Shown piece after piece: positions 43,771 to 51,436 of a stretch of 64,000 nt of DNA (position 1 is its first letter; every line of letters starts with the position of its first letter). This stretch comes from JAODBQ01 sp047602055 (lineage in GTDB: Bacteria; Actinomycetota; Acidimicrobiia; Acidimicrobiales; Ilumatobacteraceae): NCBI GenBank assembly GCA_047602055.1, contig JASGIG010000001.1, positions 2,914,001-2,978,000 on the forward strand. The letters run 5' to 3'. A program made the position numbers and the translations under genes. Under the pieces are notes generated by a model. It saw only the letters and a program-made list of their open reading frames with translations, had not been told where the DNA came from and did no database searches.

Positions 43771-45021
43771 ATGCGCTGCGACGTCGTTGCGGTGGGGACG
43801 GAGCTGCTGCTCGGGCAGATCGTCGACACGAACAGCGCGTGGATCGGCGAGCAGCTCGCCGCCAGCGGGATCGACTCGCTGCTGCAGGTCAAGGTCGGCG
43901 ACAACCTCGGCCGGATCGTCGACGTGCTGCGGCGCACGCTGGATGCCGCCGACGCGGTGGTCGTGTGCGGCGGGCTCGGCCCGACGCACGACGACCTCAC
44001 CCGTGAGGCGATCGCCGCGGTGATGGGCGTCGAACTGCGCACCGACGACCACCTCGTCGACGTGATCACCACGATGTTCACGGCGCGCGGCCGCTACATG
44101 GCCGCCAACAACCTGCGCCAGGCGCTCGTCCCCGATGGCGCGATGATCATCGCGCAGACCCGCGGCACCGCTCCCGGGCTGATCTGCCCGGTGACGATCG
44201 GCGGCGTCGACAAGGTCGTCTACGCCGTTCCCGGCGTGCCCCACGAGATGCGCGACATGATCGAGCGCGCCGTGCTGCCCGACCTGCTCGAGCGGGGCGG
44301 CGAGCCGAGCGTGATCGTCAGCCGGGTCCTGCGCACGTGGGGTGAGAGCGAGAGCGGCCTCAACGAGCGCCTCGACGGGATCATCGAGCGCCTCGACGAG
44401 GCCGGCAACCCGACGCTGGCGTTCCTGGCCAGCGGTTGGGAGGGCCTCAAGGTCCGGCTCACCGCCAAGGCCGACAGCGCCGACGCGGCCACCGCGCTGC
44501 TCGACGAGTGGGACCGTCAGGTGCGGGCGATCGTCGGCGCCCACGTGTTCGGTGTCGACGGCGACACGATGGAGTCCGTCGTCCTCGACCTGCTCGCCGA
44601 CCGCGGCTGGACGCTCGGCCTGGCCGAGTCGGTGACCGGCGGGCTCGTCGCCGGGCGGATCACCGGCGTCCCAGGGGCGAGCAAGGTGTTCCGCGGTTCC
44701 GTGGTCAGCTACGCCAGCGAGGTCAAGTTCGACGTGCTCGGCGTACCCGAGGGTCCGGTGGTCAGCGAGGCCGCGGCCGCGGCGATGGCCACCGGCGCCC
44801 GCCGCGTGCTCGGCGCCGACGTCGCCGTCGCCCTCACCGGCGTCGCCGGCCCGACCGAGCAGGACGGCATGCCCGTCGGCACGCTGTGCGTCGGCATCGA
44901 GACCCCGGACGGTGCGTTCACGCGCACCCTGCGCCTCCCGGGCCAGCGCGACCAGATGCGCCAGACGAGCGTGATCAGCGCCCTCGACCTGCTCCGCCGT
45001 CACCTTCTCGGCACGCTCTAG
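43771..45021 (+). CDS. cinA: CinA-like protein (nicotinamide-nucleotide amidohydrolase / competence-damage family)
   Basis: 416 residues. N-terminal MoCF/COG1058 domain: VAVGTELLLGQIVDTNSAWI, VVVCGGLGPTHDDLTREAIA, YAVPGVPHEMRDMI. C-terminal PncC domain: LGLAESVTGGLVAGRITGVP GASKVF and VALTGVAGPTEQDGMPVGT. The PncC part deamidates nicotinamide mononucleotide. Full-length two-domain form. Start ATG 43771, after the family B repeat. Confidence 0.94.
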   Translation: MRCDVVAVGTELLLGQIVDTNSAWIGEQLAASGIDSLLQVKVGDNLGRIVDVLRRTLDAADAVVVCGGLGPTHDDLTREAIAAVMGVELRTDDHLVDVITTMFTARGRYMAANNLRQALVPDGAMIIAQTRGTAPGLICPVTIGGVDKVVYAVPGVPHEMRDMIERAVLPDLLERGGEPSVIVSRVLRTWGESESGLNERLDGIIERLDEAGNPTLAFLASGWEGLKVRLTAKADSADAATALLDEWDRQVRAIVGAHVFGVDGDTMESVVLDLLADRGWTLGLAESVTGGLVAGRITGVPGASKVFRGSVVSYASEVKFDVLGVPEGPVVSEAAAAAMATGARRVLGADVAVALTGVAGPTEQDGMPVGTLCVGIETPDGAFTRTLRLPGQRDQMRQTSVISALDLLRRHLLGTL

Positions 45022-45033
45022 GATGCGCGCTGC

Positions 45034-45106
45034 GCCTCCGTAGCTCAATGGAGAGAGCATCCGGTTTCTACCCGGCTGGTTGGGGGTTCGAGTCCCTCCG
45101 GGGGCA
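45034..45106 (+). tRNA. tRNA-Arg(UCU)
   Basis: Acceptor GCCTCCG/CGGGGGC (with a T:G pair), D-arm GCTCAATGGAGAGAGC, anticodon loop TTTCTAC (anticodon TCT) on a CCGG/CCGG-type stem, T-arm GGGGGTTCGAGTCCCTC. 73 bases, no encoded CCA. Lies 12 bases after cinA and borders a small AT-richer islet. Confidence 0.92.
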
Positions 45107-45125
45107 CACGACGGTGATGTGATGA

Positions 45126-45305
45126 GCACCAGATGACGGTTCCAACGACGGCTCGCTGGTCGGCGAGCTCGCCGCGCTGCTGCTGCCGGACGGGATGTCG
45201 TTCGGCTCCGAGTTCCTGTGTGGCCTCGGTGAGACCCTGCGTGCCGTGTCGGGACCCTTCGTCCTGTTCCTCGACGACGTCCCCACGGGCTCGGCCCCGA
45301 CCTGA
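45126..45305 (+). pseudogene. possible gene fragment, LuxR/AAA-type regulator-like
   Basis: An open frame without a usable start codon: DGSNDGSLVGELAALLLPDG, GLGETLRAVSGPFVLFLDDV PTGSAPT and TGA 45303-45305. FVLFLDDV resembles the Walker B strand of LuxR/MalT-type ATPases. An ATG lies upstream in another frame (45122). Probably a relic inserted next to tRNA-Arg. Assignment is tentative. Confidence 0.3.
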
Positions 45306-45550
45306 CGTCCGATCTCGGCCATCCTAAACACTTGGATCACGTCGGCCTAACCTTTCTCATCATCTGGGCCTAATACTGCGCCCACGTCGACGCGGTGCGT
45401 GATCGTCCGCGGAGGATGGTATTCGAGGTTGGTTCTCCCTGGATTGCGGTCGCGGCCCTTTCTCGAAGGCGGTAAAAGAGTGCGCCGACTGCCGCACAAT
45501 TCGTTGTCCGGCGGTCGGACACTTCCCCCTACCGAAGGAAAGGTGGTCGA
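45306..45550 (+). promoter_or_regulatory. intergenic region upstream of carbonic anhydrase
   Basis: 245 bases, more AT-rich than average. A loose repeat GGCCTAA occurs in GTCGGCCTAACC and TGGGCCTAATAC. GAAGGAAAGG (45535-45544) is the ribosome site for ATG 45551. No gene supported and no confident promoter identified. Confidence 0.3.
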
Positions 45551-46369
45551 ATGACCGTGCAACGAGATGTTCTGGGCCGCCGGACGCTGCTGGCGTCCGG
45601 CGCAGCGGGAGTTGCGGCTGTGCTTCTTGCATCCTGCTCATCGTCGAATGAGGAATCGACGGCTGACGAGTGGTCGTACGACGGCCCCACCCGCGCCGAT
45701 GAGTGGGGCAAGCTCGTGGCGTCATGTGCTGATAGCGCCAGCGCCGACGAGTCGCCGATCAACATCGTGACCTCGTCACTGGTCGAGACGCCAGGCGTCG
45801 GTACGGTCGTCCCGAAGTACCAGCCTGCGACGTTCGAGCTGGAGAACAATGGTCACACGATCGAGGCGGTGCCGACGGACCTCACGGCGAACTCCATCGA
45901 AATCGACGGCACGACCTACAACCTGCAGCAATTTCACTTCCATTCGACCAGCGAGCACACGATCGACGGGTGGTTGGCGGACGCCGAGATGCATCTCGTG
46001 CACAAGTCCGACGACGGGCAGACTGCCGTGCTCGGAGTGCTCCTTCTTGCTGGCGAGGCGAACGTGCCGCTCACCGAGCTGTTCAACTCGATTCCGACCA
46101 AGGAGACGCCTGAGGGCAAGGCGGCAGAACTGCAGCAACAGATCAACCCTGCGGACTTGCTGCCTGCCGGTTCATCCGCGGCGCGGTACGAGGGCTCGTT
46201 GACGACTCCGCCGTGCACCGATGGGGTTCACTGGAACGTGTTTCTCACGCCATCGAACCTGTCTGCAGAGCAGCTCGTCGCCTTCCGCTCCGCTTTCACG
46301 CACAACAACCGCCCGGTGCAGCCGCTCCATGGCAGGGTGGTCTCCCAAGTGGCCGCAATCGGAGCGTGA
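45551..46369 (+). CDS. secreted alpha-class carbonic anhydrase (lipoprotein)
   Basis: 272 residues. Tat-like signal GRRTLLASGAAGVAAVLLAS with a lipobox Cys, then an alpha-CA: SADESPINIV (QSPINI variant), LQQFHFHSTSEHTIDG with three zinc-ligand His (FHFH...EH), AEMHLVHKS, and SLTTPPCTDGVHWNV. Hydrates CO2 outside the membrane. Codon use is clearly less GC-biased than neighbours, and it lies in a tRNA-bordered islet, suggesting acquisition. ATG 45551. Confidence 0.94.
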   Translation: MTVQRDVLGRRTLLASGAAGVAAVLLASCSSSNEESTADEWSYDGPTRADEWGKLVASCADSASADESPINIVTSSLVETPGVGTVVPKYQPATFELENNGHTIEAVPTDLTANSIEIDGTTYNLQQFHFHSTSEHTIDGWLADAEMHLVHKSDDGQTAVLGVLLLAGEANVPLTELFNSIPTKETPEGKAAELQQQINPADLLPAGSSAARYEGSLTTPPCTDGVHWNVFLTPSNLSAEQLVAFRSAFTHNNRPVQPLHGRVVSQVAAIGA

Positions 46370-46510
46370 CAGGCGATCGGGTCGTCCTGCCGAGGCGGAA
46401 GGCGGACGGCCCGACACGGCCCCGTCGTAGCGAAAACGGTTGGTCACCCTTACCCTTTGAGGGCCGCCGGGCTCCCGGTTCCCGCCGGCGCAGAGAGACA
46501 GGGTCATCGC

Positions 46511-47035
46511 GTGAAGTTCAAGAAGGGCGACACCGTCATCTATCCGCAGCACGGTGCGTGCATCGTGGTTGGGACGAAGAAGATGGAGGCCTTCGGGAGC
46601 ACGCAGGAGTACCTCATCCTCAAGACCGTCATCAACGAGATGACACTGTCGGTTCCCACGGCCAAGGCCGAGGAGGTCGGCGTGCGTCCGCCGGTCAACC
46701 CGGACGAGCTCGAGGACCTGGTGTCGGTGCTGTCGAAGAGCGATCCGCGCGTCCCGTCGAACTGGAGCCGGCGCTTCAAGAACCACCAGGAGAAGCTGAA
46801 GAGCGGCGATGTCTACCAGGTCGCCGAGGTCGTGCGGAACCTGGCGGCGCGCAACCGAGACGCCTCGCTGTCGGCTGCGGAGCGGACGATGTACGACCGG
46901 GCACGGATCAACCTGATCAGCGAGATCGCCCCGGCACTGAAGGTCAGCGCCGAGGAGGCCGAGCAGTACCTCAACGAGGCCTTGGAGCGTGGGGTGCTCA
47001 AGCCCGCCAAGGAGCCGGCGAAGAAGAAGGTCTGA
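46511..47035 (+). CDS. carD: CarD-family transcriptional regulator
   Basis: 174 residues from GTG 46511. MKFKKGDTVIYPQHGACIVV opens the RNA polymerase-interacting Tudor-like domain; the C-terminal helical DNA-binding part includes WSRRFKNHQEKLKSGDVYQV and LAARNRDASLSAAERTMYDR. Stabilises open complexes, notably at rRNA promoters. Conserved Trp in PSNWSRR corresponds to the DNA-wedging residue. A Lys-rich tail EPAKKKV ends it. Confidence 0.95.
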   Translation: MKFKKGDTVIYPQHGACIVVGTKKMEAFGSTQEYLILKTVINEMTLSVPTAKAEEVGVRPPVNPDELEDLVSVLSKSDPRVPSNWSRRFKNHQEKLKSGDVYQVAEVVRNLAARNRDASLSAAERTMYDRARINLISEIAPALKVSAEEAEQYLNEALERGVLKPAKEPAKKKV

Positions 47036-47036
47036 C

Positions 47037-47948
47037 GTGACCGTAGCGGTCGCCGCCGTCGATCTCGCCGACCTGGCGACGGTCGACGACGACATCAGGA
47101 CGTTCGGCGACAGCCTCGTCGGCACCGGGTTCGTCAAGGTCGCCGGGCACGGCGTCGATCCGGCGCTGGTCGAGCAGGCCTACGCCGTCACCCGCGAGGT
47201 GTTCGCGCTCGACGACGAGCGCAAGCGGCAGTGGGCACGCGAGGAGTACCACGGCGCCCGCGGCTACATCCCGTTCGGCAGGGAGCAGGCCAAGAACGCC
47301 ACGGTCGTCGACCTCAAGGAGTTCTGGCACATCGGCCCTGCCGACGGCGGTCGCTTCCCGAACGTCTGGCCGGACGACGTCCCCGCCTTCGAGACGACGA
47401 TGACGGAGCTGTTCGCGGCGATGGAGCTGACCGCCCAGCGGCTGCTCGTCGCCCTCGCGACGTACTTCGACCTGCCGCCGCGGCACCTCGCCGACATGAC
47501 CGTCGGTGCCGACTCGCTGCTGCGCGTCCTGCACTACCCGCCGCTGCGCGACCGGATGGTGCCGGGCGCAGTGCGCGCCGCGGCCCACGAGGACATCAAC
47601 TTCATCACCCTGCTGCCCGCCGCCACGGCTGCCGGTCTGGAGCTGCTCGACCAGTCCGGTCGCTGGGTGGCCGTCGACGGGCTCGACGGCGAGCTGGTGG
47701 TCGACAGCGGCGACATGCTCAGCCGCTACCTCAACGGGCGGGTGCCGGCGACGACGCACCGGGTGGTCAACCCGCCCGACGACGACTCGGACCGCTACTC
47801 GATGCCGTTCTTCTGCCAGCCGCGCCGCGACGTCCTGCTGGAGCTGCCGGCCGAGATGCGGTCGCCCGGTGAGGTGCTGCGCGACCCGCCGATCACCGCC
47901 GGCGAGTTCCACCAGCAGCGGATGGACGCGATCCGCCGTCGTTCCTGA
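47037..47948 (+). CDS. 2-oxoglutarate/Fe(II)-dependent oxygenase, isopenicillin N synthase-like
   Basis: 303 residues from GTG 47037, one base after the carD stop. N-terminal DIOX_N-like GFVKVAGHGVDPALVEQAYA; iron ligands in AAHEDINFITLLP (HxD) and ATTHRVVNP (distal His), with 2OG-binding Arg in SDRYSMPFF. YIPFGREQAKNATVVDLKEF is typical of the family. Hydroxylates an unknown small molecule. Its 3' end overlaps the convergent citrate-synthase-like gene by about 55 bases. Confidence 0.9.
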   Translation: MTVAVAAVDLADLATVDDDIRTFGDSLVGTGFVKVAGHGVDPALVEQAYAVTREVFALDDERKRQWAREEYHGARGYIPFGREQAKNATVVDLKEFWHIGPADGGRFPNVWPDDVPAFETTMTELFAAMELTAQRLLVALATYFDLPPRHLADMTVGADSLLRVLHYPPLRDRMVPGAVRAAAHEDINFITLLPAATAAGLELLDQSGRWVAVDGLDGELVVDSGDMLSRYLNGRVPATTHRVVNPPDDDSDRYSMPFFCQPRRDVLLELPAEMRSPGEVLRDPPITAGEFHQQRMDAIRRRS

Positions 47949-49155
47949 CGCCGACGTAGGCGGCCCGCGGCCGGAAGCGCAGCGGCTGCTGGCGGTACTC
48001 CTCGAGGGCGTGGGCCAACCAGCCGGCGCAGCGGGCCACGGCGAAGATCACCTCACCGGCATCGGCCGGCATCCGCGCCGCCTGGGTGAGGACGGCGAGG
48101 GTCAGGTCGACGTTCGGCTGCCGGTCGGTGCGTGCGGCGACGGCGTCGATCACCGACTCGGCGACGCGCATCGTGTGGCCGGCGCCGAGCGTCGCCCGTA
48201 GCTGGGCGAGCAGCACCCGGGCGCGGGGATCGCCGTCGGGGTACAGCGGGTGGCCGAAGCCGGGAACCGTCCGCCACGTGCTCAGCGCCTCGGTGATCGC
48301 CGGGCCGGCGCCACGCTCGGCGGCGTCGTCGAGCAGGCGCCGTGCAGCCGAGCTGGCCCGGCCGTGCAGCGGGCCGTTGACGACGCCGAGGCCGGCACCG
48401 ATGACGGCGTACGGATCGGCGCGGGTGCTGGCGGCGACGCGGGCGGCGAGCGTCGAACCGGCCAGCTCGTGGTCGGCGAGCAGGACGAGGGCGGCGTTGA
48501 GCAGCTCGACGTCGCCAGCGGCGCGGCGGCGCCCGGCCAGCGCGACCCACAGCCGGGCGGCGATCGAGCGGCGGCGGCTCGTGGCGCCGACGTCGAGGCG
48601 GGGGATCGGGCCGTCGTGCTCGCGGAGCCCGTCGACCATCGTCGCGATCGTGTGCCGGCCGGCGCTGGCGACCGACGGCGGATCGAGGTTGGCGCGGAAC
48701 GGGTCCGCCGCGGCGGCGTAGGCAAGCGCGATGCGCAGCCGGTCGTTGGCCGGGATCGGCGTCCATGGGTCGTGGGGGAGCGGGGCGATCTCGACGGCGG
48801 TCGACGTCCACGGTTCGTGCTCGCCCGCCAGCTCGCCGAGCCACAGCAGCTCGGCGACCTCCTCGAACGTCGCCGTGGTGGCCAGCCCGGCTGTGTCGTG
48901 CCCGCGGAAGAACACGCGATGGGAGTCGATGCGGGTCAGCTCGGTCTCGATGAGCAGGTTGATCGACGTCTCCCTGCTGCTGACCCGTGGCCGGCCGCGG
49001 CGGGCCAGCTCGCCGATCGCTGCGGCGTCGAACATGCTCCGGCCGTCGTCGGTCGCGTGCCGCTCGACGAGGCCGCGGCTGACGTACGCGTACAGCGACG
49101 ACAGCTTGATCCCGAGACGGTTCGCCGCCTCGTCCGCCGTCAACATCTCGGTCAT
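47893..49155 (-). CDS. citrate synthase-like protein with N-terminal HTH domain
   Basis: 420 residues. Residues 1-~60 are a MerR/excisionase-type helix-turn-helix: MLTADEAANRLGIKLSSLYA YVSRGLVERH. The rest is a citrate synthase fold with HG in VVNGPLHGRASSAARRLLDD, catalytic-type His in VPGFGHPLYPDGDPRARVLL and Asp in NVDLTLAVL. Shape matches actinobacterial HTH-citrate synthases. Start ATG 49155 lies six bases after a -10, so leaderless. It probably binds the divergent promoter region and couples metabolite binding to transcription. Confidence 0.85.
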   Translation of the reverse strand: MTEMLTADEAANRLGIKLSSLYAYVSRGLVERHATDDGRSMFDAAAIGELARRGRPRVSSRETSINLLIETELTRIDSHRVFFRGHDTAGLATTATFEEVAELLWLGELAGEHEPWTSTAVEIAPLPHDPWTPIPANDRLRIALAYAAAADPFRANLDPPSVASAGRHTIATMVDGLREHDGPIPRLDVGATSRRRSIAARLWVALAGRRRAAGDVELLNAALVLLADHELAGSTLAARVAASTRADPYAVIGAGLGVVNGPLHGRASSAARRLLDDAAERGAGPAITEALSTWRTVPGFGHPLYPDGDPRARVLLAQLRATLGAGHTMRVAESVIDAVAARTDRQPNVDLTLAVLTQAARMPADAGEVIFAVARCAGWLAHALEEYRQQPLRFRPRAAYVGVRNDGGSRPSAAGGTRRR

Positions 49156-49209
49156 GTATTGACGATAATCAACGTTGACGATGTTGACAAGCGGGCGCAG
49201 GCTGCAACC
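49156..49209. promoter_or_regulatory. divergent control region of the two citrate-synthase-fold genes
   Basis: Reverse-strand promoter TTGTCA (49190-49185), 17 bases, TATCGT (49167-49162), six bases to ATG 49155. Overlapping it: TTGAC three times (49159-49163, 49175-49179, 49184-49188) and a perfect palindrome TCAACGTTGA (49169-49178). The layout fits autoregulation by the HTH-citrate synthase. Confidence 0.6.
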
Positions 49210-50376
49210 ATGACGATGTTGCAGACGGACGTGCCGCGTGGGCTCAAGGGGGTGATCGTCGCCGAGACCGAGGTCGGCGACGTACGCGGCGAGGAGGGCT
49301 TCTACCACTACCGCCAGTACTCGGCCGTGGAGCTGGCCGAGCAGCGCCCGATCGAGGACGTGTGGCAGCTGCTGATCGACGGCGAGCTGCCGGCGACGCT
49401 GGCGTCACGTCAGCGGTTCGCCGCCGAGGTCGCGCCCCTGCGAGAGATCCCCACGTCCGTGGCTGCGGTGCTGCCGTCGATCGCGGTGGTGGCCGAGCCG
49501 ATGGGTGGCCTGCGCGCCGCGATCGGCCTCGTGGCCGCGGCCGACGGGATGCGCCCGCTGCTCGACCTGACCCCGGCGCAGCGTCGTCACGACGCGCTGC
49601 GGCTGTGTGCGGTGACCCCGGCGCTGCTCGGTGCGCTGCACCGCCTGCGCGCCGGTGAGCAGCCGATGCCCGTGCGTCCCGATCTCGGCTATGCCGCCGG
49701 CTATCTGTGGGGCGTCACCGGGCGTGAGCCGGACGCGGCGCAGGCCCGGGCGATCGAGCAGTACCTGATCTCGACGATCGACCACGGGTTCAACGCCTCG
49801 ACGTTCACGACTCGCGTCGTCGCCTCGACCGGCGCCGATCTCGGCGCCTGCGTCGCCGCCGGGCTCGCCGCGCTCAGCGGCCCGCTGCACGGCGGGGCCC
49901 CGAGCCGGGCGCTGGCGCTGATCGACGAGATCGGCACGGCGGAGCGGATCGACGCGGTCGTGCGGACCAAGCTCGACGCCGGGGAGCGGATCATGGGCTT
50001 CGGCCATCCGGTGTACCGGACCGCGGACCCGCGAGCCGTGATGCTGCGTCGCCTCGCCGGTTCGCTCGCCCTCGACGACGAGCAGCGCGCCTTCGTCGAC
50101 CTCGTCGCCGCCACCGAGGCGCGGGTGCTGACGCTGCTCGACGAGCGCAAGCCGGGCCGTCGGCTCTACACCAACGTCGAGCTCTACGCCGGCGTCGTCA
50201 TGGAACTGTGCGGCGTGCCCCGCGAGATGTTCACCCCGACGTTCGCCTGCAGCCGAGTGATCGGCTGGTGCGCCAACGCGCTGGAGCAGGCCGCCGACGA
50301 CCGGATCATCCGCCCCAGCGCCCGCTACGTGGGGCCCGACCCCGTCACCGGCCAGCACTGGCCCGATCTGCGATAG
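49210..50376 (+). CDS. citrate synthase / 2-methylcitrate synthase family protein
   Basis: 388 residues. GLKGVIVAETEVGDVRGEEG FYHYRQY is the citrate synthase 2/methylcitrate synthase start. Catalytic His regions: LSGPLHGGAPSRAL and IMGFGHPVYRTADPRAVML. The segment around the third catalytic residue reads NVELYAGVVMEL, Glu where the classic Asp (NVDFY) sits, a variant I recall from other actinobacterial homologues. Condenses an acyl-CoA with oxaloacetate. ATG 49210. Confidence 0.92.
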   Translation: MTMLQTDVPRGLKGVIVAETEVGDVRGEEGFYHYRQYSAVELAEQRPIEDVWQLLIDGELPATLASRQRFAAEVAPLREIPTSVAAVLPSIAVVAEPMGGLRAAIGLVAAADGMRPLLDLTPAQRRHDALRLCAVTPALLGALHRLRAGEQPMPVRPDLGYAAGYLWGVTGREPDAAQARAIEQYLISTIDHGFNASTFTTRVVASTGADLGACVAAGLAALSGPLHGGAPSRALALIDEIGTAERIDAVVRTKLDAGERIMGFGHPVYRTADPRAVMLRRLAGSLALDDEQRAFVDLVAATEARVLTLLDERKPGRRLYTNVELYAGVVMELCGVPREMFTPTFACSRVIGWCANALEQAADDRIIRPSARYVGPDPVTGQHWPDLR

Positions 50377-50465
50377 AGGTTTCGTCGAGCGGTCAGACCG
50401 AGTGCACGTTTGTTTGCTCGAGCAGACGCCGGGGCCACCAGGGGGCCAGGGTTGGCACCGAGCCA

Positions 50466-50545
50466 GGACGGCGAGCGGCGAAGCGCAGCGGAGCCGGCGA
50501 GCACGGCAGGCGGAGAGAGCAGCTTGGCTGCGACCGGAGCACGAT
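50466..50545 (-). repeat. dispersed repeat family A, copy 3
   Basis: Directly abuts the stop of the DUF2510 gene, same orientation as that gene. Frame stays open: IVLRSQPSCSLRL, CSPAPLRFAARR. It is the only copy not placed before a gene start. With copy 4 it flanks the DUF2510 gene as direct repeats. 50377-50465 holds nothing else recognisable. Confidence 0.8.
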
Positions 50546-51286
50546 TCAGAGCGGGTCGGTCGTTTGGACGCCGGCGCGGACGACGTGGGGCGTCCATGCC
50601 TGGCCGTCCCACCAGCGCTGCTGGTTGCGGCCTGTCGGATCGGCGTGCCAGCCGGGCGCGACGGCTGGGTAGGCCGGCGCGGTGGCGGCCCACAGGTCGG
50701 CGGGTTGCTGGGCGCCCCAGGTGGCACCGGGCGCCGGCGGTTGGGTGTCCCAGGTGGCGCCGGCGACCGGTTGCTGGGTGCCCCACGCCGCCGGGGCGGG
50801 TCCCACGGCAGCGACGGGCGACGCGGATCGGGCGGCACGCAGCGTCGAGCCGACCGCAAGGAGGACGAAGCCGGCCATGCCGACCCAGAAGCCGACGCGT
50901 CGGTCGCCGATCTCGATGCCTCGTTGGCCGTCGGCGAGGGCGACGAAGGCGATCACGATCCCGGCCGCGGCGACGACCACGCTGGCGACGCGCAGGCCGT
51001 CCTGCGCCGGGGCGGGGATGAGCGTCAGCAGTGCGAGCACGATTGCCAGCGCGGCGGACAGGTAGGCGATCCACTGGTACCAGGCACCCGGCAGCCCGTT
51101 CACGCCGAACAGGTCGGCCGACTTGCGGATGTCGGCGAAGCTGAACGTGCCGACGTCGGACGTGCCGGCGAAGTCGAGGACGAACAGCCATAGGGCGATC
51201 GCGACGACGCCGAGGCCGACGGCGACGATCGCCGGCACCGAGACCGGCCGCCGGGTGGGCACCGTCGGCGTCTGTTGCCAGGACAT
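50546..51286 (-). CDS. four-span membrane protein with C-terminal DUF2510 domain
   Basis: 246 residues. About four membrane helices (IVAVGLGVVAIALWLFVLDF; WIAYLSAALAIVLALLTLIP; VASVVVAAAGIVIAFVAL; VGFWVGMAGFVLLAVGS), then a Pro/Gln/Trp-rich linker with GATW repeats, then PGWHADPTGRNQQRWWDGQA WTPHV, a clear DUF2510 unit common in actinobacterial envelope proteins. Function unknown. Flanked by family A repeats. Confidence 0.82.
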   Translation of the reverse strand: MSWQQTPTVPTRRPVSVPAIVAVGLGVVAIALWLFVLDFAGTSDVGTFSFADIRKSADLFGVNGLPGAWYQWIAYLSAALAIVLALLTLIPAPAQDGLRVASVVVAAAGIVIAFVALADGQRGIEIGDRRVGFWVGMAGFVLLAVGSTLRAARSASPVAAVGPAPAAWGTQQPVAGATWDTQPPAPGATWGAQQPADLWAATAPAYPAVAPGWHADPTGRNQQRWWDGQAWTPHVVRAGVQTTDPL

Positions 51287-51340
51287 GCCGGAACTGTACG
51301 CCGCCTCGATCGGCGCAGAGATGATGTCGCCGACTTGGAA

Positions 51341-51410
51341 CGCGGCGAGCGCCGAAGCGCAGTGGATGCCGCGAGCACGGCAGGCGAAGCGGCGACCAAG
51401 GCACGATCAA
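51341..51410 (-). repeat. dispersed repeat family A, copy 4
   Basis: Shortened copy, 5' to the DUF2510 gene in the same orientation, 54 bases from its ATG. Retains SPLRLPCSRHPLRFGARR in the conserved frame. It also lies just upstream of the divergent glutamine synthetase-like gene (start 51437). Confidence 0.75.
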
Positions 51411-51436
51411 GGACGTGCTGGCCTATCGTGCGGCGC

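Noticed and set aside
45034..46400. Attachment site duplicated from the tRNA-Arg 3' end
   Set aside because: I looked for a second copy of the tRNA 3' end downstream and found none; no integrase is present.
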